In this document: positions 1 through 12,700 of the stretch, one piece after another
Position numbering within the stretch: the first letter of the stretch is position 1
How the letters are laid out: each line of letters starts with the position of its first letter
NCBI GenBank assembly: GCA_030141605.1
Contig: JAQGDQ010000159.1
Coordinates: forward strand, 228,501-292,500
DNA length: 64,000 nucleotides
Reading direction: 5' to 3'
Origin: Tubiluchus corallicola
Lineage: Eukaryota > Priapulida > Priapulimorpha > Priapulimorphida > Tubiluchidae
The notes under the pieces: model-generated
The model's input: only the letters and a program-made list of their open reading frames with translations
Database searches by the model: none
Told to the model about the DNA's origin: nothing
Program-made: the position numbers and the translations under genes

Positions 1-1297
1 ATATTTATAATGTCAGTTGTGCAATTTAAAATTACGTATCTGCGCGTCCGACATTTGTACAGCGGCAGAATTGCTGCAATTTCCAGTTGCACAACTTTTA
101 ATTGCGCAACTGTAAATTGCATTTCTGCGCGGGGCTTTAGAATCGATGTTTTACAAGAAGTCTTTGTAATTTTCTTACTACTCGCTTCCACTCACCTTTT
201 TGCTCTCTTTTCGAGCTGGCAACTGCGGTTTTGGATTCAGTATACCTAAGATCATGATTACGGTACGTTTTCTGTTTAGAAGGTGTTTGTGATAAGATTT
301 CATTAGCAGGCTAAAAAATTCACAAGTGAGGTAACCCTTCCGCGTGGGATCATTATCTTGCATATAAAACCGAAATGTCTTTTTGGTCGTGTGACGCTTA
401 ACACATGTGGAATAGACGTCTAGATAATATGGATGACCTTAGGTCATATTAAATGTCACTCAAGTGTTGGCATCTCTATTTGAATAAATAAGAATCATAG
501 TGGCACGGTGTATCAGTGAGTTTGTAGCTCTACTTAATTTTTTAACTGGTGGACTAAATCCTCGCGGATTCATCACCCATTCTACACCACCCCACATTAT
601 GCCACACGCCATCACAATACCACACGCACCACACCACATGACAGGCAAAACAATTAGGATAACATCAACTACAACAACAGTAGCAGTAACATAGCTAAAC
701 TCTGCAAAAACGTTTTGCTCATAGTAAATAAATATCAGGAGATTGCACTCTATGGAAAAGGCCTAGATCATGAGGTCAGGGCAGAGGTCAACAAAAGATT
801 ACCAGAAATAACATGGGCATTTTTGATGATGAAAGTTGTTGCAAAATTTTCCATATTATTTTCAAGGAAGCCTTGTGGTCTTTTGTTTATTTAATAATGT
901 CGCCTCAAAGGTCTATAATATGTTCATTTGAAAAGACGTTCAGAATTTTTATTTCAGTGAGAGTGCAAAAAGATGGGGTGGAGTTTATTCATATGCAATC
1001 CAAATACTGCCCGCCTATAAAATAATTGAGGGTAATATTTGTAACATAACTATTAAACTATGTACCTACTTTCAGTTTATAGTTTTTCATTTCAACAGTA
1101 CAAGTATTTCAAAACGCCAAGCATTTAAAAAAAAATAAAACTAAAACAGTTAAAAACCTATTTATTTTTAAACCTGAAATGCAAAATGAAACATATAAGT
1201 ACTTTATCAAATTTTAACAAACGTTGTAAAGTTTGAATAAGCTAAATTGCATGAAGTTTAGCTGTTTCTCAAATTTAATCAAGTTTGCTTTTTTTAG
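1..1297. other. Left-edge noncoding DNA, probably intron of the TLDc-like gene
   Basis: I see no convincing exon here. The short open frames are AT-rich and have no splice sites or family motifs. The first 150 bases carry related near-inverted words (a TTGTGCAATTTAAAAT-type and a TTTTAATTGCGCAA-type block), perhaps the end of a decayed repeat. Because the downstream exon at 1298 opens in the middle of a codon after a pyrimidine-rich acceptor, this stretch is most simply an intron of that gene. Confidence 0.45.
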
Positions 1298-1773
1298 ATG
1301 GAGAACTTTTTTACTTAAATTTGAAGACTCGAGGGCTGCCATTGGGTTTCCAGTTTGGTACTGATCCTCGCAAGCCAATCATGGTGATTAATAAGGAGAT
1401 GCATGAAGCGGTGTATAATCAAGTCCCAAGAAGTCTTAATAGGATTGAGGTAGTTTAAACATATAAAACATATATCACCTTCTCTCCAACGTTGTAATCT
1501 GCACTAGTCCAAAAGTTGTATAATTTTATGTTTCCAGGAGTGAAAAGGTTGAAGCTATGATATTAGTGCCAGTTTTACAGAACTTTCTTTTGTTTCCTCC
1601 TGCCCTCCTCTCTCACTCTCTTCTTTTTCCTTTTCCTTTCTCTTTTTTGTCATGTATTCTTTCTAAATCTCTCTCTCACATTTTCTCCTTGCTCTCCTTG
1701 TACCCTCTCTCTCTCTGTCTCCATTGCTTATATATTTCATTTTATAAATAGAAGATTTTGAATGAATGAAACT

Positions 1774-1827
<54 letters not shown>

Positions 1828-2304
1828 TCTTTTTGTTATTCTCTTTACCATATTTCCTTTTTCTAGTCGCTATTCTTTTCCTAAAACTTCTTTGTTTTAT
1901 ATTTGTGTACTGTCTTGTCTTCATAATTTGACTTGCTTTTATGATGTACACCAGCAAATTTTCAGTCAGTGTATTTTTAAACATTGGACTTTTTTATGTG
2001 ACTGCTGTTTATGAAGGTATGGGGATGCGGCACAAAGGAAGACAAAGAACAACAGGCTAAACAGAGGGAGTGGGAGTCTCAGCAAGCTGAACGAGAAAGA
2101 AAGGCATGTTTACTATTTTTAATAGCATCATTGTTGAAAATGTTTTATAATTAAAAATACTTTAATCTGGCTTACGCCTACAATCTTATTCCTATTTTCA
2201 TTTACTAGGTGAAATTACCTGGAAAATGGGAAGACAATCCAGATAAAGCCTTACTAGAGATGGCAGGGATTAAAACAGACCATGCTGAACGTGGTGATGT
2301 ATAG
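1298..2304 (+). CDS. C-terminal three exons of a TLDc-like (possibly MEAK7-type) protein, 5'-partial
   Basis: Exons are 1298-1449 (two leading bases finish a split codon), 2017-2103 and 2209-2304 (stop TAG), in one continuous frame. The encoded tail has a beta-type segment (GELFYLNL, GFQFG, then RIEVWGCG), a charged Gln/Glu/Arg helix, and ends ALLEMAGIKTDHAERGDV. TLDc domains typically finish with a strand ending in E-V-W, and MEAK7-family proteins carry an LLE-(I/M)-(S/A)-G motif close to the C-terminus, which is why I suggest this family. TLDc proteins act in oxidative-stress resistance and V-ATPase or mTOR-related functions. The acceptors CTTTTTTTAG, ATGAAG and TTTACTAG and the first donor GAG|GTAGTT are canonical; the second donor is AAG|GCATGT, a GC-AG intron. 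The upstream exons and domain start lie outside the window, so the family name is tentative, but that these are real coding exons is likely. Confidence 0.6.
1777..1822. repeat. (CT)n microsatellite in a TLDc-like gene intron
   Basis: An uninterrupted CT dinucleotide run of about 23 units lies inside a wider pyrimidine-rich stretch (about 1590-1830) of the intron between the first and second exons. The open frames of Ser-Leu or Arg-Glu repeats read across it are artefacts of the repeat. Confidence 0.95.
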
Positions 2305-3753
2305 TCCCGTTTTAGTGCACAAATACAGTAAAATTAAAGATATTGTTATTTACACTCAGTGCATGAAGCTCCTGCGTTCCATTACTGTTATAATTACCAT
2401 TGAAGGCACGAGGTAAAGCCTGTAGCTTTTGCGTCTCCAATGTGTCTATTTGTACTACAGTAGTAGTTTACCTTGCAGGCTTTTAACAGTTTGTTGTTGT
2501 AAACATATTGAGCTTTGTCTGTGATCTATTTTTTTCTGGTTTTTAGGCGAAATCTCAAAGTCACTTTGCTTAGGTAAAATTTGTTGCTGAGATCAAATAA
2601 TTAGGTTTTATGCTAAATAGTGCTTAGACATTGCAACAAGGAGTACATGCAGAGAAAGGCACTCAGTAACCCGTGAGATAGGAACTGGCTTGATCATGGA
2701 GCTGTGCTTCATAAATAATGCTGTAACGAATTACTCCTGAAATGATTCCATCTTAGAAATGTGTTGTTACACTGCTGTTGTTTATATCTCCATTCTCTTT
2801 TGGCAAGTTGCTTAAAATTCTACTTAATAAATATGTCTTTGCAGTGAAAAGGTAGAATTTATATTTATTCAACATAGTTAATTCACATATATTCAACATA
2901 GTTAAGTTATTAGCTCAGTTCATGGTTTGTTGTAAAATATTGTAAATAAAATGCTAATACAACATGTAAAACTTGTCATTGATGAAAATTTGGGTAGGAC
3001 TCAATAAAAGCCAAATCCTGAGGCACCTCTTGCATAATTGAGTGCAAATGTTTCTGTTTTTAGTTCTGATAAACTTGAAATAATTAAACAACCATATACT
3101 TATTATACTTACTTAGAGGAAAACAATGTTTAATAACATCAAAATGAAACTAACGCTGACAGCAGTTTATACAATACTGTGTAGTGATTAAGAGCAAAAC
3201 TATAAAGTACACATTCAAGCAGTTGTTGAGCACAGACAAATGCATTGATAGCTCACTAATAATAACTTGGCCCAATGTTGAAAATAATATTGGTAACTGG
3301 TAACTTTACACTACATTGCCTTTAAGGGCCATTACGTCTGTGCTTCAAGATGCAAACTGCTGCATTATCTGGAACGGAAGGCACATTGGATAATAATCGC
3401 TACCAAGTTGTATCTTCTGTATCTTTAACTGTATCTTTAGAAAGTATATAATTCTTCAGTTCCTGTGTTACTTTCAAAAGTCTACATGCTTGCACAGCAT
3501 AATGATTGTATGTACAAAAACAAAATTTAAAACTTATCTCTTACGTAATTACAATCATTGAATGTAAACATCCTATCTACATAGCCTGACTCCAAGGTGG
3601 AAGGGTATATGCAGTTATCATTGAGTAAATCCAGTCTGATGTTCCCACTCTGATAAGCAAGACCTTAGTTCTTTCATACTGCTTTTGTCCAGTGCACGTT
3701 AAATATTTGCCTAGTCGTATGATGATTTTGGCCCTATGTTGCGAAACACATGT
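2305..3753. other. Shared 3' space between two convergent genes; poly(A) signals
   Basis: No exon is visible. AATAAA hexamers on the + strand at 2826-2831, 2945-2950 and 3003-3008 could end the TLDc-like transcript, giving a 3' UTR of about 0.5-0.7 kb. The ZP gene on the other strand terminates at 3754, so its 3' UTR must also lie here; I found no unambiguous AATAAA for it. Confidence 0.5.
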
Positions 3754-6700
3754 CTAATGACAATCCTTACAGTCTGCCTCACATTCACAGCTGAAATTTG
3801 TACCTGTCTCCGCTCTGCAGTCTGGACAGCTCTGACAGTTGTGGCTGTTGCTTGTTACCACAACTGGACTTTTCCTACCACTCTGACGTTCTTTTGCACT
3901 CCTAACTGGATTGGCTTGTGCTTGACTAAACCTCTGCCTTGACTGACGGATAATTTCTTTCCTTGCCAATTCTGGAATCTTCTGCTTTATTTTTTTGTTT
4001 ACCTTATTCAGTCGACTGAGTTTAATATAGAGGCAAACAGCGATTGTAACTGAGAGCAGAAGTATCGCCATAACTGACACTAACACTGCAATAAAGGCAT
4101 CCTTTGGTACACAGTTCTGTATCGGCACTTCTTCCAAACTTCTTGGGTTGTTCTCTATTCCTATAAAAATATTTTGTTTAATTAGTTTTTACACTCTTTA
4201 GAAAAGACTATTATTTTGTATAGAAATTAAAGTACTGCTTACCTTTATCTTCACGTGCTCCGGGAATTTTTACTTTGAATTTTTGAAATATTTTTTGATC
4301 CTCAATCACTTCTTCTGCATTATCAGGTTTTGTCTCAGTATCGTTGACTGCTTCTCTTTTGCCTCTGCCCAAAACTTGGCCCTTGACAGTCTCCTTACCA
4401 GCAAACGTTGCAAAGAACTCTGAGCCTGGTGAGGGCTGAGGTGGAGCATATCCTGGATAGGGTCGATCTTCACTGCAGAAAGGCTGCACGAAATATATCA
4501 TAAAATTGTTTAGTTTCAGAACTTGAAGAAAACGTAACATAATTAATGAATCAAAATATATAAAGCGTTTTTGGCTTCAATGAATTAGCTTATTAATATC
4601 CTTGTTTAATAATTATAAGGGTTTTAAAAAGTGTCAAAATCACATAACACAGCGCAGCAATTTATTTTGATTGTTTTGTGTAACGTCATATAATATAAAT
4701 GTATTTATTGCTGTACTGTTCTCAAGTAGTTTGATATTCACTTTCTGTAGTTTTGTTTGCCATATTGATTCTGGATGTTTACCTCGTAGAGGGAGCATAC
4801 GAAGTGTCGATCATAGCTAAGATATCTCTGCCAGCTTTGTGGCTGATCTTAGTCAATGAGATGAGGTATAGTGTTGATAATGAGTGAGGTTCTGGTTTTA
4901 TCACAGCCACCCAAATTAATTTAGTAAGTTCTACCATTTATGGCTAAATTGCTAAATTGTATAAAAAGGTGCTGTTTCAGAAGCACATAATTTATAAGAA
5001 ATTAGTAATGCTATCAAGACAAATCTTCTGAATAGGGAAGGTGGTCAAAGAGGGTGAAACTAGTGTTGAATTTGGACAGAGGCGCTCCCAGACTCCTGTA
5101 GACAGAAGTACAACACAACAGTTCGAACAGCTTTCATGTTAAAATCAATTGCAATACTTGCCAGTTCTTCACGTATTATGAAAGATAATGAAGATGAATA
5201 AAATGAGTTTTAACTAACCATATCACAATGAACCAGCTAGAAAGTATTAAAATTTAAATGACTTGAAGCATACCCTGCGACATCGATCATAGCAGACCAT
5301 GCATTGACATTGTAAATATACATCTTCTGCATCGGGAAACTTGAAAACCTAGAATAGAAGTTGTAAAAATTTAATGCTAAGATTCTTAGTTTTGTTTTCA
5401 ATATACTGCCAGATATCACCAACATTTGATTCTATATTAAGGGCGTAGTTTTTTATTGTACTTTACCTTGAAATGACTGTACATGTGGGTTTCACCAGGA
5501 TTGGTGGTGTGGTCGTAGACAGGCGGTTTTATAAATTTTGTGCTTGTTGGACAACCAGATTCATCCAGTAACTCTAACTTCGACTGTCCAACACCATCGT
5601 GACCATAACATCTTGAGACAAATATGTCAAATACTTCTGCAAAAATATTTTCTTCGACTTAATGAAAGTACCATATTTTAGTGAATGTGCAAATTTTAAT
5701 AAACACTATGCAGTATTGAACAATAAGGATTTACTAATTAACTTTATTAATTGAATTATTGATTGAAGTTCCATAGAATTATCTCATAATCTAGCTTACT
5801 ACATTTATGTAGTATTAATCTATCATCTACTTGTTTAATTTATCTAAAGTAGGTACTCGTCTACCTTTTGTAACTAAATGTATAAAATCTACCTTGTAAT
5901 CTGGAATAACATGGGACTCTGGAAGACAAATATTCTTCTTCTTCCAGTTGTACTAGCATAATTCTGTCAAATGAAGAACAAACCTTGTTGATTTCGAATA
6001 CTGACGTCCATAGTGGCTGTATCTCCTAATTCTAGAATGCGTGCGTCATTAGCAAATGGATCTGTTCCTGGAACTATTCTCAAGAAACAGTTTGGTACTT
6101 CAATTAGGCCGGGACGTACAAATACACTGCTTTCTTTTTCCAAACTGAAAAGAGACATTACCAGCTGCAAAGATAGATTGTAGTGAAAATAAGCAATGAT
6201 AGTAAAGAGAAGGAAGCTATGTTTTACATCTAGTCTCTGTCTGCTCTACATATTTTTCATATTATTGGACTTTCATGATAATTCGTAAGAAACACACAAG
6301 AATGCCTGTGTAGTCTTACGAACAAGCTCTTTGTTAAAGAAGCTTACAATGAATCAAATGACTAGTGATCCTTTTAAGTGTTGTTTGTCTCTGTAATCAC
6401 AGTCTTTCATAACGGATGTTTTCAGCATTTCTGATATTCAATATTGGTATGTTTACTTACGGAACTTGGACCCCCGAGTCAACAGTTCTGGCATGGGAAC
6501 CTGTCCACATACATGAAACTGTGTAAGCTCTGTCGTGCGTCTCCATAACGCCAAAAGCTGCATCATTCATCACTACAATCGTGTTGTTGTAAAAAACTTC
6601 ATCTTGGAAATTGTTTCCCTGCAGTAAACACAGTTTTTAGCCCAGATTTTAGCCAAACCCTTTTTTCAATTGCTTATATATGTGTGTGTGTGCTTCCGGT

Positions 6701-9700
6701 AGTTATCATTTTAGTCTAGAAATAATAGTTTTGTAGGTACTCATGATTATTGATCGAACTAAATTTATTACATGATAACTGCAGTTACTAATTATAAGTG
6801 CATTATAACGTACCCCAAATTGGAGTGATGGGATAGTATTGAAATAGATAACCATTACGACTTAACCCAACACCAAAATGTGCATAAAAGGGTAACATCT
6901 GACATTTTATGTATGCTGCTCTTGTATGGCTTCTGCAGATAACGCCTACACTACCGTGTGTGTGTACGTAGCTGATTTTTTCCCTATTTCTTAGGTCATT
7001 TGATCACAATCATGGGTAGTTTCTCATCACCTTATTTACGTTTTATTTTTGGAAACAAGTTGTCTAAAAAACGGCAAGTGAAAAATCGTCATTCAATTTG
7101 AAAAGCTCAGCGTTCATGCACGCTGTCTGCTTTTAGAGGAGCCTTCCAATTTTTGCGAAATTTTCAAGAAAATGTTTGAAAGGGCTTCCCGGTGATTACA
7201 AATTCATTGTGGAAACAAAAAAAAAGAAATGTGTATAAGATGTAAAAGTTTCTTTTTACAATACTACATCACCCTTCCACTGAACCAAATCAGAACGGCA
7301 TAATTTGCTATGCCATTTCGTGGATTCGCATTTAGAATTTACGATATGCTTATATATGCCTATTGTTGCTATGATGGCATTATCTCTGCTACGTGGGACA
7401 TATTTGCATTGTTGAACATTGGTGTGCAGATCTAATGGCGTTTTTTGTGTTATCGTGAAGAGTTCGTGCAGTTCTAACTTTGAATCCTGCTCTGTATGAT
7501 AAGTAAAGAAAAACAATGTAGAAGTCACCGAGAGTGCAAAAACCTAGAAAAGTATAAAATTACAAACTGAAGACACAAATAAAAATGACAGGTTGACTCC
7601 CAACACCAGCAGTCATCCCTGCGTACAAGATTGTACCGTTTTTACCACTTCTGTTCCACACAAGTCCATGGGAATGGCAATACGATGATGGCGCCCTCCT
7701 CTGGCTCTTACTCGACATCGGTCACTCTTGTAGTACCCTTGGCAGAAAACTATCCCATTGAAGTCATCGTCAAATTGCATGTCAACCAACATGACGTTAT
7801 TCTCGATGTCACACCCGACACGGATATCTGTAAATTGTATAGAATAAATTTGCGATTTGTGTAGAGAGATATTGCGGGATTAGTGTGTACATTGTTGTAC
7901 TGCACTCTGGTGTGCCTTGGTGTCTTCTCACGAATAACTTGGATTTTTTGTTGACAAATTGATTTTGATTCTAAAAGTCACTCATTATTAATTTATTCCC
8001 AACATTTTGACCTTGAATCCAACATCAGTTCAGGTTAATGTCAAATATGATCTACAGGATTATCTATATTAGCCAATTTAGATAGGAGTGCTAAAAATGC
8101 TGGGACTGAACTTTTGACACATTTGTCTGTCTAAATGGGTTTGAAGTGTATCTATCTAATTTGGTTTCCATTGTTATTACATATACAAGCTTACTTTGTC
8201 AATTTGCAATTAAATGCCAGCAAAGCAGTAAAAATAAATCTAAACCATGATGACTCCAATACGACAGTTGAATTTTCATCGTACACATCCATAATTTTCT
8301 TTATTTACCTTGTACGTTATTTCCCCTGTCATCACCCCATAACTCACTGTACTTTCTAGGAGGCGGTGTATGATCCAATCCTCTGACATCAAATCTATGA
8401 AATCCAGTGAAGGCATCAGTTGGTCGTGTGTTGTATATGTCGTTCTTTGATACCTGGAAACATGCACTATTTAAAAAGAGGCAAATCGAATAGCTTGGAA
8501 CTTATAACCGGTGAAAATTTGAACCCAAAAAAACTTGAAAATCATGCATTTTGTTTTGTGGATGGTATTTAGAGACAGCTTGTTTACTATAAACTAACTA
8601 CGATTGAATCTCATTAATAAGTTTTATTCCGAATTGACGGTTTTGTAAACTAGTGAGTTCACTTGTATAAAGTATGTGTAGTAACAGGTCTAACCTATAA
8701 AGTAAGTGTAGTAACAGGTCTAACCCTGTAGCCTGCGTTGACCCATTTTGTGCTCCTTGAGCACGATCAAAAAACTGTATTAGCTGTTCCTTTGATTTCA
8801 AAATGGGCTAATTTGTGAGACGAAGTAAGTCTTAACTAAGTTTTCTGCATGAGCAGGGTTAACTGAGTTTACTCAAATTATTGTTAGTGCAAAATTACTT
8901 ACCAGTGCTTGTTCTGGCTCTCTGGAAGGAATTTCAAATGAATCGATCTTTGGCAGCCTTGATTCAAACCTTGGAGTAGTTGTTTTTAATTGATCAGGGG
9001 TGTCTAGTGGCTGCAATAATTACATAAGCAAAAACTGTGTATAATCTAACGCCACTTTTCCATGTTGCATCGTAATGCCCAAATACTCGCACCACGGTAA
9101 TGAATTTTTAATGAATATCTTATACTGCTAATGATTTTTGAACTAAAATGTATTTGCATTTGTCTGAATAACAAGTAAATTCCGCTTATAGTCATCCGTG
9201 CCTTTAAATAAAATACCGTAAAACGGGGTGAGTTCGCCACCCCTTACGTAATGGCCATTGTAGGTTTGCTGTAACTATTGTTCAGTGTTTAATGAACAGA
9301 TATCATGATCACCGTCATTATAAACAGTTTGCGACAGTTATCTTCTTTCAATTCGCACTAGAAGTATTCCATTCTGCGCTACATGTTATTTGTCTACTGT
9401 TTCTTGCTACTTAACATGCCACGCGCCTGCACCCCTGTACCGGGTCATAGATACCAAAATTATACCCCAGAAGCTCTGGAAGCTGCCCTACATGCCGCCA
9501 AGAATATCAACAGGACAATCAGCGCAGCGGCGAGGCAATTCGGAGTTCCAAGAAATACCCTTTCTGACAAACTCTCAGGAAGTCATCCGCGGAAGACCGG
9601 AGGTCAGCCATTGTTCTCCGCCGCCGAGGAGCACGAAATCGCCAACACTCCAAGTGGCCGCTGAGTGGGGGTTCTTAATGACTGCCATCGATCTCCGACT

Positions 9701-12700
9701 AGTGATTAAGAGTGTTCTTGACGCGAAGGTAATCCAGGAACGGCGATTCAAGGCAAACACCCCTGGAATAGACTTTGTCAAATCATTCGCCCGAAGGAAC
9801 AATCTGGTTTTCAGAGTAGCTGGTAATATCAAGGGCGCCCGCAATAAGATCAGTGCACAAGACGTTCAACCCTTCCTTGCCAACGTAGAAGTTTCTATTT
9901 GAAAACTAAAACTAGACATTTTTTATAATTTTTTCATAGGGTGGCGAACTCACCCCCAACCAGCCAATCACAACCAGTTAACTTCAGCTACCTAGAATGG
10001 CATTAAACAGTGTTAAATTGTTAGTGGCGAATTCACCCCACGATAGTGTTTCATTCGAAAGGCAATATAAAGCTTGAACTAAGAAAATCGGTTGGGTAAT
10101 TCTCTTGCTATGGCAGGAAACGTAAAAAATACCGCTAAAATGTGGCGAACTCACCCCGTTTTATGGTAACTATAGTTCACTGTCACAAATGAAAAACGTG
10201 AACTTTTCTCCTATGGCAGAAATAGCTGTATTACTCATAAAACACTAACAACTTACCTCATCTTTAGATTTATCTAGTGCACCTCTCTGCTGTAGGAATT
10301 TAGTATAGGGATTGAATTCAGTGATTCTTCTGTCAGAAGTGTATGGATTGAATACTTGTGTGGCCACAACATTGGTTTCCAAGGTGGGACCTGGCAGAGC
10401 GGACTTGATTTCGAATCGTTTGTACCCACTGTTCACTGGACTTGGTGTGGTTGTACTGAATGGATTGTACATTACTGTCGTCGAAAACTGCTTTGGTGTT
10501 GGGGGTGGTTGCGTATGTACTGGAAGCCCTTGGGACGGCTGTCGCCTGTCCTCAGTAATTTCTTTTCTCCTTTCTCCAAAATTGGTGTAGGCATTCATCG
10601 TCGATGATGGTCGTGATGGGTTGTTCGTGGGCTTTAGAGAAAAGGGATTGAAAGTTTGAATACCACGGCCAGTATATTTTGAAGTTCCGCTAGTCGGAAC
10701 TGGAGAAGGTGGTCGAGTTTGGATGCCTCTTCCTGAAAGACAAAAGGAATTTCAAAGGAAAAAAGGAAAGACAAAAGCGGCTTGTGTGTAGCTCTGCAGC
10801 TTTTGCCGCTATTGCTGATGTTGCTGTTATTGAGCACTAATTGTTGATATCATTATTTTGTTGATAAGGTTGTTAAGCAATTAGTTTTTGTGATTTGTGG
10901 TTCTTGTTACTGGTATATTATTTGTGCCACTGTGGTTGTTGATGTTGTTAAGATAATTTCTGTTCTAGTCGCTGTTGCTGTTATTATTGTTATTGTTAGT
11001 ATTGCTGGGTGCCCCTGCAGTAATTGCTAATGAATAACAGTGTTGCCTAAAATGCTTATTGGTTTAACGCACATCCATATTTTCTTAAAACAAATTGAAA
11101 ACTTTCTGAATTTCTTACCGGTATAAGGTGTTAAAGATGGGGGACTTTCTGTTGGTGGAAGATTCGCTACAGCTACTGCCGATCCGGATCCAGTGAAATC
11201 TGACACAAGAACACCGCCTCCCACGCCATTGCTAGATACAATGCCTCCTACAGGGTACGCTCTGTTTCCGTGATTCTGGTCCGTCGGTTGAAAAATGTTC
11301 GATGACTGAGGTGAGTTGTCATTGAAAGGATCTACAAATACCGACAACAGTCCCAATTTATTTAGGGAAAATGTACTAGTCCATCCCATGCTTTACTCTG
11401 CTGTTCATTGTGAATATTAGACAACATTTATCTATGACAATCATAGCTTTATCGTAGTTTTAGGCAAAGATTATCTGTCAATTTGTGAACATTTTGTGTG
11501 TGAATTAAGTAGTAAAAATGAGTTACACGTACTGGAAAAATAAGGTACTTGACCAGATCCATGCTGAGGATGTGGTGATGGTGACAGTCCTGGCTGATTG
11601 TGACCACCCAAGTTATGTCTCATTCCATTTTGGTCATCACCTTGCCATTGATCATTCTGGAATCTACCTGGCTGGTAGAATCCCTCCACTTGTGGAGCAC
11701 TGTAGTGTCCTGACGGTGGTGCTTGGTAATCTGAATAATCTTGATAATCATTATCGGAGTAATCGTTAACCTCGTATGGATTCAGTGAATTACCAGAAGA
11801 ATGGAAACCATCTGATGGAGCACCTGCGTTTGGACGATATTTGCCTACGTCCACATTTTCTACTGGTATCTGACGTGGGTCATTTACTACTGCCCCAGGT
11901 GGAAGTGCCCTGTGCTGATCTTGGTCATCATACACACTATGAATTGGGGCTTTACGACTAGGCGATATCCCTTTTTGATTTTGTGCATCGGGTCCATCAT
12001 AGAATTGGTGCTTTGGCGCTTGGCGACTACTACCCTGATTCCGGCCCTCTATATAATCTGTATCTGGTGGTGCTTGCACTTGAAAAGGACTTAATCGCCT
12101 TCCGTAATCCTGGGTATCGTTTCCCTCTGAAACAAGGAAAGCTAAAATCAAGTTGCTTACTACTGTCCTTTTAAGCCTATAGGTTAACGTTCTCTATCAT
12201 ACATACATTTCCGTATGTATGGTAATCTTACTTTAGTAAAAGTAAAGGCCATACCTTCAAGATTAATTTCATTTAATGTGGTATTTACTAGCTGAGTATT
12301 GTTTGCACTTTCTGTCCGCTCACGATGGTTTTGACCACGCCGTCTTTGTGGCCGGTTTCCTGCAATGGTATTTTTGTGACACATTAAATGAGTGAAAGTG
12401 TTGTAAGGTATTATTTTGGGGATTAAATAAGCGTTAGTGCATTATTTGTATTAGTTTCCTTTTACGTGAATATCATACTGTACATAATATACACTTTCAT
12501 AATCTATGTGAGTGTATATATATAAATGGACATGATAAGTGGAAGTAGTATATACAAATATATACAACAAATATATATAAGAGACAGTCTAAAAATTTGC
12601 TTTCAACCTAAAAAGGTTGCAGTTTTGCAAACTTCTTTGTAAACGTGTGAACGACAAGCATAAAAAGTAACTCTATACTATGTGCTTAGTATAGGCCGTT

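Noticed and set aside
7631-7864. 77-residue + strand frame
   Set aside because: It is the antisense shadow of ZP exon 9 (7827-7646), which carries the diagnostic Cys and CGT motifs on the minus strand.
9575-9844. 89-residue minus-strand frame
   Set aside because: It is the antisense of the pogo transposase relic.
11518-12174. Several + strand frames of 60-83 residues
   Set aside because: They are antisense to the long ectodomain exon 4 of the ZP gene.
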